The position numbers and the translations under genes are program-made. The notes beneath the pieces were generated by a model that was not told the origin of the DNA, searched no databases, and saw only the letters and a program-made list of their open reading frames with translations. 64,000 bases of DNA from Sorghum bicolor. Taxonomy: Eukaryota; Streptophyta; Magnoliopsida; Poales; Poaceae. Below are positions 23,715-35,300 of this stretch, piece by piece; position 1 is the stretch's first letter, and each line of letters starts with the position of its first letter. The stretch lies in NCBI RefSeq assembly GCF_000003195.3, contig NC_012874.2:59835768-59899767 (forward strand), read 5' to 3'.

Positions 23715-24177
23715 ATGGTTGCAGAGGTCAACACAACAGTACTCAGTTTCTTGGGTTTCTCGTATGGGGCCAATTTGGACAGCTTGGGCCTCCACCCTTT
23801 GGACTTGTTACATAAGGGTTTGTGTGGCCCAAAACTCAATTATGTTGGCTTACAATGGGATAACACCATGCCTTCTGCCGCAGAGCTTTGTGATGCTGGC
23901 GTTCGTTTCAAGTCGAGCAAAACTCAGTTCATCAATGACATCAGCTTTAAAAATGGCGTGCTTAGCCTGCCGGTGTTCAAGGCGCACGATGACACAAACA
24001 AGCATCTTGTGAATCTGCTGGCCTTTGAGAAGTTATATCCATGCACTGGCCATGAGGTGCTGTCCTACATGTGCTTCATGGACAACCTAGTTAATACAGG
24101 AAGAGATGTTGAGTTGCTGAGATCTAAAGGAGTAATAAAAAACTTGCTTAGTAGTGACGAGGAATTGGCGCAGCTGA

Positions 24178-24180
24178 TCA
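24178..24180 (+). repeat. Target-site duplication TCA (left) of CACTA-2
   Basis: TCA directly precedes CACTACTACAG. The matching TCA is at 36971-36973 directly after the right terminus. Confidence 0.95.
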
Positions 24181-24249
24181 CACTACTACAGAATGAGGCA
24201 TTGGTCGATGCCCAAAATGGCCAAAAACCTCGGCCTTTTTGCGGCCCGC

Positions 24250-24512
24250 GGTTAAAGACCCCTTTAGCACCGGTTCGTGTTACAAACCGGTGCTAAAGGG
24301 TCCTGCCCAACGGCTACGGACATGTGCTGTCGGGGCAGGGACCCTTTAGCACCGGTTTTTAACAAGAACCGGTGCTAAAGGGGTCCCTTTAGCACCGGCC
24401 AGAGCCACGGGCCGAGGCAAACCCTTTAGCACCGGTTTGTGTTACAAACCGGTGCTAAAAGGTAACCCTTTAGCACCGGTTTTTGCTCTGAACCGGTGCT
24501 AAAGGTCCGGTT
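24250..24512. repeat. Left subterminal hairpins of CACTA-2
   Basis: Four inverted pairs of CCCTTTAGCACCGGTT and AACCGGTGCTAAAGGG with 2-12 bp loops. They end about 30 bp before a TTTAAAA promoter-like site (24544-24550). Confidence 0.9.
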
Positions 24513-25010
24513 TATAGGCCGGCTCCCTCCTCCCCTCTGCCCATTTAAAACCGAGAGCACCATTGTTGTTCTTGGAGCTTCTTCTTGCTTGTTCTTCATT
24601 TGTTCTTCATCTCCAACGCCCATCGTTGATCTTCTTCGACTCCGTCATCGTCTCTTCGCGCTTAGAGGTGACTAACTTCAGCCTTTCTTGTCTTTTTCAT
24701 GTTGTTTTTGGCTTGTGATGTTCCCATCATTTTTTAGCTCAAATCCACTTTGTTATTTTGAATCATTCACATGAATTAGTATCCATATATATATATATCA
24801 TATTTCATGGTTGACCTAGTTTTAATATATTTTGCAAGAATGAATTATAGTATATTTTTATGATCATAGAAAGTAGGATAGTTCAAATTAATTGGTTTGT
24901 TAATATCACTTGATTTATTTTTATTACTACATATAATGTCCATTGTATCATACATGTTTACTAGTAAATGTGGAATTTATAATTGTTTTAAAATTGAGTA
25001 TGGATAGTAG

Positions 25011-25491
25011 ATGGCAACCGTGACCGGGTCTTCCGTCTCTCAACGGGTTCAAAAGCGATACCGTCCGGAACTCCCTCTCATTACTTGTGGCAAGTGTGGG
25101 CAGAAGATTTTGATGGAGTACAAAGTGTCGAAAGAGGGAGTAAACAAGGGTCGTATATTCTACAAGTGTCCAGATCGTAATGTGAGTTATTTCCAGACAT
25201 TTGCTTATATATGTGCATATTTTTTTAAATGATATTAATTAAACTTTTGATTCTCTCTTTTAATTTCAGTGGGACGGTACCGGCGGATGTACAGGTTGGT
25301 ACTGGGAGGAAGAATACATTGAACACATTAAGAAATCTTTTGCACAGGTGGTTGAGGCTGAAGGTGGTGAGGCAGTGAGCCGACGAAAGAAGTTCAATGA
25401 TGTTGATCAAGCGAATGATCTATCTATTATAGTTGGGATCGGACGCGAACTAATTATGTTGCTTAAGTGCATTTTAGTTTTGTTTTTTTAA
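25011..25491 (+). CDS. GRF-type zinc-finger protein of CACTA-2
   Basis: Exons 25011-25181 and 25270-25491 join in phase 0 into 130 residues. A zinc-finger pattern runs from residue 25: ITCGKCGQKI, then NKGRIFYKCPDRN, WDGTGGCTGW and a WEEEY tail. This matches the zf-GRF family (CxxC, GR-FYKC, C-x-WW), known from proteins that bind single-stranded DNA or RNA. The remainder is acidic to mixed with a hydrophobic end. It lies upstream of the transposase in the same direction and may share its transcript. A broken copy exists in CACTA-3 and none in CACTA-4, so it is an accessory part of some family members. Its role in transposition is not known to me. Confidence 0.7.
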
Positions 25492-25627
25492 TGCTAGTTG
25501 CGATTGTATTTGTTGTAGCCAAGCTTTTCTAAATTAATCAACTATGTATCTTAGACATGTTGTGCAATAAGATGAGAAACTATATGTGTGCATGGTTTTC
25601 ATAATATATATGTTATCTTTAATGCAG

Positions 25628-28600
25628 ATGGTAACACGTAATTGGATGTATAATGCCGATCGGCGCTCCGAAGAGTTCATTAATGGCGTGCACTATTTCT
25701 TAAGTGTGGCCGAGTCAAATAAGAGGGACGGTTTCATGTGCTGTCCATGTGCCGTGTGCAAGAATTTGACAGAATATTCTAACTCAAGAACTCTTCATTC
25801 ACACTTATTAAAGTCTGGTTTCGTACCAAACTATATTTGTTGGACCAAACATGGAGAAAGCGGGATTATAATGGATGAAGGTGAAGAAGAAGAAGAAGAA
25901 GAAGAAGAATTGGACCATGCCAATATTATTGCTCAGTACGGTGGCTTCAATGATGTTGCAATGGGGGGAGATAATGAAGAAGAGGTGGCGGCAGAAGATG
26001 ATCGGGGCGATGATGCTTTTGGTGATGCCATCCGTGATGCACAAAGAGAATGTGAAAGTGATAAAGAGAAAGCCAAGTTCGAGCGCATGCTAGAGGACCA
26101 CAGGAAATCGCTATATCCCACCGCTGAAGAGGGGCAAAAAAAGCTGGGTACCACACTAGAATTGCTGCAATGGAAGGCAAAGAATGGTACATCTGACAAG
26201 GCATTTGGGCAGTTATTGAAGATCATAAAAAGATGCTTCCGAAAGGCAACGAATTGCCCACCACTACGTATGAAGCAAAACAGGTTGTCTGCCCTTTGGG
26301 ATTAGAAATCCAGAAGATACACGCATGTCCTAATGACTGCATCCTCTACCGTGGGGAGGAATACGAGAATTTGGATGCATGTCCAGTATGTAAGGCATCA
26401 CGGTATAAGATTAGACGAGATGATCCTGGCGATGTTGAGGGTGAAGAACGTCATAGGAAGAAAATTCCAGCCAAGGTTATGTGGTATGCTCCTATAATAC
26501 CACGATTAAAACGTCTGTTCAGAAATAAGGACAATGCAAAGTTGTTGCGGTGGCATAAAGAAGACCGTAAGATAGACAATATGCTGAGACACCCTGCCGA
26601 TGGATCCCAGTGGAGAGCGATAGACAGAGAATTCTCAGATTTTGCAAATGATGCTAGAAACTTGCGGTTCGCCTTAAGTACAGATGGTATGAATCCTTTC
26701 GGTGAGCAGAGCAGTAGTCACAGCACTTGGCCAGTTACTCTATGTATCTACAACCTTCCTCCATGGCTATGCATGAAGCGGAAGTTTATTATGATGCCGG
26801 TGCTTATCCAAGGACCGAAGCAACCTGGCAATGACATAGATGTCTACCTTAGGCCATTAGTTGAGGAACTTCAACTTTTATGGAGCAAACCAGGAGTTCG
26901 CGTGTGGGATGAGTACAAACAAGAGCACTTTGACCTACGAGCATTGCTGTTTGTAACAATCAATGATTGGCCAGCTCTGAGTAATCTTTCAGGCCAGTCA
27001 AACAAGGGATATAATGCATGCACACATTGTTATGAAGACCTTGACTGTGTATTTTTGAAAAAATGTCGAAAGGTCGTGTACCTTGGCCACCGTCGGTTTC
27101 TTCCTGTGAACCACCCAGTACGAAAGAAAGGCAAGCATTTTAAAGGCAAGGCAGACCACCGGACCAAACCTCTCAATCGAACCGGGGATGATGTACTCGA
27201 AATGGTCAAGGATATAAAAGTGGTATTTGGAAAGGGACGAGGCAGCGAACCTATTCCCAAGGATGCTAAGGGACACGTACCCATGTGGAAGAAGAAATGC
27301 ATATTTTGGGAGCTACCTTACTGGAATGTCCTAGAGGTCCGCAACGCGATCGACGTGATGCACCTGACAAAGAATCTTTGTGTGAACTTGCTCGGATTCA
27401 TGGGTGTCTACGGGAAGTCTAAGGATTCACTTGAAGCACGACAAGACTTGCAGCGCATGAAAGAACGAGACAACCTGCATCCAGAAAAGACAGATGATGG
27501 ACGTCATTACTTAAGCCCTGCTAGCTACACTCTGAGCAAAGAAGAGAAGGAAAACATGTTTGAATGTCTTAGCAGCATCAAGGTCCCATCTGGATTCTCC
27601 TCCAATATCAAGGGAATAATTAATGTGCCAGAGAAGAAATTCCTGAACTTGAAGTCCCATGACTGTCACGTTCTAATGACGCAATTGCTGCCGGTCGTTT
27701 TAAGAGGAATTCTACCTCCACACGTACGTCTAGCCACCGTAAAGCTATGTGCATTCCTCAATGCAATTTCTCAGAAGGCAATCAATCCAGAGCAACTAGC
27801 TACTCTGCAGAATGATGTCGTTCAATGTCTCGTCAGCTTTGAGTTGGTGTTCCCTCCATCCTTCTTCGATATCATGACACACCTCCTAGTTCATCTGGTC
27901 AAAGAGATTCGTATTCTCGGTCCTGTGTTCCTACACAACATGTTCCCCTTCGAGAGATTCATGGGTGTCCTAAAGAAATATGTCCATAGTCGTTCCCGGC
28001 CAGAAGGAAGCATTGCCAAGGGCTATGGAACAGAGGAGGTCATAGAGTTCTGTGTTGACTTTATTCCAGACCTTGACCCAATTGGCATTCCTGAATCTCG
28101 ACACGAGGGCAGACTCAGCGGAAAGGGAACACTTGGGAAGAAAACATATATTGGTACGGGAAACGATTACTTCAATAAAGCACACTACACAGTTCTCCAG
28201 AACTCCTCATTGGTGGAACCATATGTTGAGGTACACAAAGATTACCTACGGTCCCAGTGGCCCGGGAAGAATGAAGCTTGGATAATGCGTCAGCACATGG
28301 AAACTTTTGGCGATTGGTTGCGCAAAAAATGTCAAGGTGATGAAAACATTGATGAGCAGCTTTATTTGTTGGCCAGGCAACCATCATGGCATGTCCTCAC
28401 ATACAAAGGGTACGAGATAAATGGTAACACATTTTACACAGTTGGCCAAGATAAAAGGAGCACCAACCAAAATAGTGGTGTACGCGTGGATGCCACGGAT
28501 CCAAATGGGAACAGGCAAACATATTATGGACGCATAGAAGACATATGGGAACTAGTCTATGCAGCTAATTTTAAAGTTCCTTTGTTCCGGTGCCAATGGG

Positions 28601-29007
28601 TGAAGATGACCGGAGGTGGGGTAACAGTCGACAAGGAGTATGGGATGACAACCGTGGACCTTAACAATAGTGGGTTCAAAGACGAACCATTCGTCCTTGC
28701 TGCAGACGTGAGTCAGGTGTTCTATGTCAAAGATATGTCTACGAAACCAAAGAGAGGAAAAAATGATGACCACTCAATCATCAATGAGCCAAAGCGCCAC
28801 ATTGTCCTTTCTGGGAAAAGAAACATTGTCGGAATTGAGGACAAGTCAGACATGTCAGGCGATTACGAAAGGGATGATCGAATTCCGCCCTTCATAGTCA
28901 ACAAAGACCCAAGCATTCTGTTAAACAATGAGGATACTCCATGGTTACGGCAGGATCATAACCAAGGGTCATACGTCAAGAAGAAGTTCACTGTTGTGTC
29001 GGCTTGA
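25628..29007 (+). CDS. TNP2-type CACTA transposase, frame broken at an A-run
   Basis: The first frame (25628-26305) starts VTRNWMYNADRRSEEFINGV and has the Cys-rich transposase-associated domain (CCPCAVCKN, HLLKSGF), then an acidic stretch and FGQLLKI. The second frame (26233-29007, 924 residues) starts MLPKGNELPTTTYEAK. It carries CPNDCILYRG, the transposase_21 catalytic region (about residues 95-265, with ALSTDGMNPFG), DUF4218 (about 485-620, LPPHVRLATVKLC) and DUF4216 (about 780-850, VPLFRCQWVKM). These act in the nucleus to bind and cut element ends. The frames overlap by 73 bases. At ATAAAAAGATG, one more A would join them. Downstream of that point there is no stop or gap. Either a 1-base deletion has killed it or slippage/reinitiation is used. 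Confidence 0.88.
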
Positions 29008-30410
29008 CTTTTCCATTTGGGACAATCTAGGGTTCGGTCAAAGGGTGTGTTTGTAAAAACCAATGCTTTGACTTTGGTCAAACTTGGTCAAATAGCCCAT
29101 TTGATGACTTGAAATGAAAAAAGTTTGAATACAAAGTTGTTAGAGATCATCAAAATCTATATTTTATATATTGTCCATTTTTCCATTTGGATAATTTTGA
29201 GCCAATTCTAGTTACATTTCTATAAAATCCAAGACGGGTTTCGGTCAAACTTGGTCAAATGACAAACTAAATTACTTCAAATGAAAATATTTTGAATACC
29301 AAGTTGTTAGATATCTTCAAGATCTAAACTTTTTATATACACAACTTTTCCATTTGAGAAAATCTAAGTTAACAATACCCACCAATTCTAAGTTCTCACA
29401 CAAACTATATGAAACTATATGTGTCAATTGTGGATTTTCAACTACACCTTCCCAAAACTTTGTCAAATGCAAAAATGGTCTATATATGAAATGTAGATTT
29501 TGATGAGTGGAACAATATTGGTATTCATGACTTTTCCATTCAAGACCATGTAGGGTTCCGAAACCGCTGTGTGGCTATGAGTTACATGAAAATTCAAAAT
29601 TCAGTGGTTCAAACTTTTCCAAATGAAAAGTTGACCATTAGACAAAATGTAGAACTTGATGAGTGTAGCAAACTTTGTATTCATGACTTTTCCATTTGGG
29701 ACAATCTAGGGTTCGGTCAAAGGGTGTGTTTGTAAAAACCAATGCTTTGACTTTGGTCAAACTTGGTCAAATAGCCCATTTGATGACTTGAAATGAAAAA
29801 AGTTTGAATACAAAGTTGTTAGAGATCATCAAAATCTATATTTTATATATTGTCCATTTTTCCATTTGGATAATTTTGAGCCAATTCTAGTTACATTTCT
29901 ATAAAATCCAAGACGGGTTTCGGTCAAACTTGGTCAAATGACAAACTAAATTACTTCAAATGAAAATATTTTGAATACCAAGTTGTTAGATATCTTCAAG
30001 ATCTAAACTTTTTATATACACAACTTTTCCATTTGAGAAAATCTAAGTTAACAATACCCACCAATTCTAAGTTCTCACACAAACTATATGAAACTATATG
30101 TGTCAATTGTGGATTTTCAACTACACCTTCCCAAAACTTTGTCAAATGCAAAAATGGTCTATATATGAAATGTAGATTTTGATGAGTGGAACAATATTGG
30201 TATTCATGACTTTTCCATTCGAGACCATGTAGGGTTCCGAAACCGCTGCGTGGCTATGAGTTCTATGAAAATTCAAAATTCAGTGGTTCAAACTTTTCCA
30301 AATGAAAAGTTGACCATTAGACAAAATGTAGAACTTGATGAGTGTAGCAAACTTTGTATTCATGACTTTTCCATTTGGGACAATCTAGGGTTCGGTCAAA
30401 GGGTGTGTTC
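29006..30410 (+). repeat. 679-bp tandem repeat, two full units and a partial third
   Basis: GACTTTTCCATTTGGGACAA recurs at 29006, 29685 and 30364. The two full units are almost identical. The first overlaps the transposase stop codon. Short motifs such as GGTCAAACTTGGTCAAAT recur inside each unit. CACTA-4 has a single related stretch at about 59200-59520. Confidence 0.93.
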
Positions 30411-30790
30411 ATCAAGATATATATTTTTATATGATTTTTTATTTGATGAAAATTATACCCAACTAGCATTCCTAGTAATAAATAACAAAAATAAAAAGTT
30501 TTACGTCAATATGATGTGAAAATAAATTTCCAGTTCATTGGATATAGTTTTTGTAAATTTATTGGAATAATATATTTTTGCATTAACAAAATACTAAACA
30601 TTTCTTACAAAATCATTGTAAATTATAAAAATACAATAAGATATTTAAGTTTAAAAATTTTCATGTGTACATTAAAACAAATTACAATATATGTCACTAT
30701 TTAAAAAACATTATGCAAAATATTTAATTTACTATACAATTTATAATATAAACTGTATATATAAAACAATTGAAAAACCCTAAACTAAAA
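30411..30790. other. AT-rich spacer inside CACTA-2
   Basis: Very AT-rich, no coding signal. It separates the tandem repeat from the internal hairpin block. Confidence 0.5.
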
Positions 30791-30792
30791 AA

Positions 30793-30934
30793 ATGGGCCT
30801 TTAGCACCGGCCCATAGTGGGAACCGGTGCTAAAGGGTCCTGAAAATTTCAGGACCCCGCCCGAGCCCGCCTAGGACCCTTTAGCACCGGTCCGTGGCTG
30901 GAACCGGTGCTAAAGGGTCTGCCCCTATAAATAT
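30793..30934 (+). promoter_or_regulatory. Internal hairpin block and TATA box of the second CACTA-2 gene
   Basis: Two pairs of CCTTTAGCACCGG and CCGGTGCTAAAGGG, the same motif as in the left terminus, are followed directly by CTATAAATA (30925-30933). This is probably the promoter of the Ulp1 gene and may be bound by an element-encoded protein. That regulation is inferred. Confidence 0.7.
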
Positions 30935-31189
30935 GCGCAGGAGCCCTGGATCCGGCAGTTCATCGTCTTTGTCTTCGTTCCAGCGCCGCCGGGTTCATCT
31001 TCGCCGCCGTCGTTTCGACTCCCTCGCCGCCGCGACCACCGTCTCCACCAGCGCCGCCGCGGCTCTCCACCAGCGCCGCCGCGGCCCTCCGCCAACGCCG
31101 CCGCAGCGGGCCACGGCCAGATCGAGCGCGCGGGCCACTGCACAGTACATCATCTTCCCCACGCGCGATCTTCTTCGGCCGGCTGTGTG

Positions 31190-32381
31190 CTAAGTATAGA
31201 TCGAGAACGACGCCATTGATTAATTACGTATTTATATACACTAGACCAGAGAAATATATATATATACACACAAAAAATATTACATATATATACATAAAAA
31301 TATATACAAAAAATAATATTACAAATAAAAACACCATATATATACATATATATATATATGTATATATGGTGTTTTGATTTGTAGTATTATTTTTTGTATA
31401 TATTTTTATGTATATATATGTAATTTTTTTTGTGTATATGTATATTATATATATGGTGTTTTGATTTGTAGTATTATATATAGTATGTATATTATATATA
31501 GTATGTATATATTTTTTTTATATATATGTAATTTTTTGTATATATTTCTAGTATATATAGTATGTATATATGTAATTTTTTGTATATATTTTTTTGTATA
31601 TATATGTAATTTTTTTTGTATGTATGTTTTATTTTTTGTATATATGTAATATTTTTTGTATGTATGTATATTATTTTTTGTACATATACACACATATATA
31701 TAGTTTGTATGTATGAATTATAATTGTTTGTATGTATGTATGTATGTATGTATTATTTTTTTAATATATTATTCTAGTATATATATAGTATGTATGTATG
31801 TTTTATTTTTTTTATATATGTATTATTTTTTGTATGTATGTATATTATTTTTTGTACATATACACACACATATATAGTTTGTATGTATGAATTATAATTG
31901 TTTGTATGTATGTATGTATTATTTTTTTAATATATTATTCTAGTATATATATATAGTATGTATGTATGTTTTATTTTTTGTATATATGTAATATTTTTTG
32001 TATGTATGTATATTATTTTTTGTACATATACACACACATATATATAGTTTGTATGTATGAATTATAATTGTTTGTATGTATGTATGTATGTATTATTTTT
32101 TTAATATATTATTCTAGTATATATATAGTATGTATGTATGTTCTATTTTTTTATATATGTATTATTTTTTGTATGTATGTATATTATTTTTTGTACATAC
32201 ACACACATATATATGTAATATTTTTTGTATGTATGTATTATTCTAGTATTGTTTTTTATTCTAATGTATTACTTGGCTTAAAAGATCCTAGTATTATTTT
32301 TAGAGCACTCCAACACTTTTATTTGTAGTAGTATTAGTGTATTTCTTATCTTATATAGAATATATATATGTATGGTTGCAG
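31190..32381 (+). repeat. AT-rich first intron: long inverted repeat and 171-bp minisatellite
   Basis: 31258-31445 is an inverted repeat with ~94-bp arms centred near 31351 (CCATATATATACATATATAT and its mirror). From about 31640 to 32230, a ~171-bp unit recurs four times, marked by GTACATA at 31680, 31854, 32022 and 32193. It lies between a GC-rich leader (30940-31190) and the exon starting at 32382 after TTGCAG. Confidence 0.8.
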
Positions 32382-32389
32382 ACATAGAA

Positions 32390-35300
32390 ATGGCTGACCG
32401 TCCTCATGATGATCCTGATTATATGGAAGCTGCCATTCAAAATATAATCGACGACGGTAGTCAGTACTTCGTTGATTACCACGACATCATGCAAGGCAAT
32501 CCTACTGAGCAACAAGAGGGCAATGCCCCTGAGCAACAAGAGGGCAATGCCCCTGAGCAACAACTTGTCGTGCAACAAGAAGAAAATACTGGCGAGGTAT
32601 GTAAATGTAAACATATATAAATAATGCATCTCTTACATTAGGTTTTAGACTTATTACTTGGTTATTAATTTAGTATTTTTGTTTCTATATGTACGTGTAG
32701 CCTTCTGGATCGACCTCTACGGGGAGAAGCGTACCTCCACGAGGGCCAAAGAAGCCGTTGGAGGGCCGCTATGTAATCTCTGAGTTTGAGATAGCTACAG
32801 GCAGACCACTTGGTGAGCATGCAAATAAATATGTTAATCACTGTGGATATCTTGTGAGAGATCAAATACCGATCAGTTGTCGTGAATGGAGAGAGAAGCG
32901 AGGTGCTCCTGAGATCAGTTTTGTCTCTGATCGTGACAAGGAGTTAGTTTGGAAAGCAGTCACAGACGTTTTCACCTTCGACACCAACGATGAAGAGTTG
33001 AAGGTGCGAATTTATGACTGGACTATGAAGAAGATGGCAGTACTCTTCCAGAATTGGAAGAAGTCTTTGTACAATAAATATGTCAAGAAAAACGAGACTC
33101 CAGATTTCAACCTCAAGCAATATGTAAAGCTGAGGGCCTTCTGGGATGACTTTGTGCAGTACAAAACATCAGAAGAGGGCGAGGAACGAGCCAATAGAAA
33201 CAAAGAGAATGCCAGTAAAAAGGCATACCACCATCATATGGGATCAGGTGGTTATAAGAGTGCTGCTCCCAAGTGGGACCGAATGGAACAGGAGATGCTT
33301 GCTAGGGGGGTCACACCCGAGACAATAGCAAAGAATTGGAGCGAGCGCTCCAAGCATTGGTTCTACGGTCATGGGGGAAGCGTGGACCCAGACACCGGGG
33401 CGCTAGTTTGGGGCCAAGAAATCTCTAGAGCAGCAGAGAGACTAGTCCGTGCACGAGAGGCGGTTCAGTCTGGTGAGTTCAGGCCTAACAGGGAGAAGGA
33501 TGAACTCACCTATGCGCTTGAAAATCCTGAGCACGGTGGGCGTACGAGAGGCTATGGGGCAGTTCCGTGGCTGCAATCATTCCAAGCCGATCAAGATACC
33601 TACAGAAGCCGCCAGAGAAAGAAGGATGAGGAGGCAGAGCGGATCCGCCGCCTGGAAGCTTTTGTTCTGCAGTCACAAGAGCGCGAGAAAGCTCGTGAAG
33701 AATGGATGCAGGCAGAGATTCAAAGGCAAGTGCAAGCAGCACTTAGTCAAATGACGAAAGGGCAAGGTACATCACAGCCTGAGGTCAATGTTAGCCCCCC
33801 AGGCCAGTTGAAAAGCAGCTGCGCATCCACGGAAGTACCAACCATTCAGGATGACACGAAGCTACACTTCCCCGTGGATGATGTCACAGAGGCTTTTACT
33901 ACCTGTGAGCTGCATGTACCAGATGGGAATGCCACCAAAAAGGTGGCTATCGCTGTTGTCAACCCTATCGACCGAACGGGCACTCCAAGAATCCATAATC
34001 GACCAGTACCTGGTGGATATGCTAGCGTCTCGGTTGATAGGGTTGAGAAAGGTTGTGGCAATGTGCCACTAGACATAGAAGGGGGAGACGGAGAGAAGAC
34101 CTTAGGTGAAGCTGAGAAGACATTTATTTGTTGGCGCAAGCGCTTCATAATTATTCCTCAGCATAGGTTTGTGTGTGATTTTACTTCTTATATTATTTAT
34201 TATGTATTGAAATTTAAAAAAAGTTTATTCACAAAACTTGTAATTGTTTTCTTTGCAGGGACTCCTCCAACCTAAGTCCAGTTCTCTCCCCAGCGCATCA
34301 TAGTGCTGCGGGCGGTGACAATGCTGGATCTCCTCCAACACCTGCGGCGGCCACACCGACCCCGCCACCGCCTCCACCACGGTCTCCACCTCCTCCACCG
34401 AGGTCTCCAACTCCTCCACCGCGTTCTCCAACTCCTCCACCGCGTTCTCCAACGCCAAAAAGATCGGCCCCACCCCCTCCACCGCCTGCACCGCCCTCTC
34501 CAAAGAGTGCACGGTCGGTCCCCTCGCCTCCAAAGCGAGGTAGTAAGAAGCGGTCCGTCCAAGAAGGACCGAAGTCATCGGTCCCACCTCCAAAGAAGGC
34601 TGCCTCAGCAAAGAGAGCTAAGACGCCAGAAAAATTACCTTACGAAAAGAGTGAAGAGGAGGTAATTGCTACATCTAAAGCTGAGGTCCAACAATTTTTT
34701 GATAAAATAAAGGAGGAAAGGAAAAAACGGCTTAACCCAGAAAAGCCGTACTTTTATGTGAAGCCATCGGAACTGAGGCAGAAGGTGGCGGACCATCAAA
34801 AGAAGCAACGCGAAGCTCAGAAAAAGCCAGCACTTTCGGACTATGAGCGGTCTCTGGTCAAGTCTTCACAGCCTACTAAGAAGAGAGTAGGAAAGGGGGT
34901 CCCACAGCTGGGAGAAGTATCAAAACCGGTGCCCCCTTTGATTGTGCCAAATCAATACGGCTCAAATGAAGACTTGATGCCAAAGAAATCCTTAGCGTTG
35001 TCTGAGCTAGACTCGCTTGAGAGTTACTTTGGACAGAGCGGTTTAAATATAGAAGAAATTACCGCCATTCTTGGATGTCATACATTTGAAAAAGCCGAGG
35101 TAGTTGATCAATGGAGGGCAAGATATGAACCGGGCAGGAGTCTATTCGACCCTAAGCGTTTACACGAGCTCGGCACACAAATGTTTGCAATAAACAAATG
35201 GTGCATTGAGGCGTCTAAAAGGGGAGAGAATTGGATTTCTGTTCGTATTAGACAACATCACTACTTCCGTGGAGATGACCTCATATACGTGCAGTTCGAA

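Noticed and set aside
25808..26044. Minus-strand frame with a poly-Phe run opposite the transposase
   Set aside because: It mirrors the poly-Glu tract of the sense gene; no independent signal.
30894..31193. Arg/Ser/Ala-rich 99-codon frame before the Ulp1 gene
   Set aside because: It lies between TATA box and intron 1, is low complexity and is out of context; more likely a 5' leader.
31374..32328. Tyr/Ile/Val-rich frames in the AT repeats
   Set aside because: They are translations of TATATG/TATGTA microsatellite sequence.
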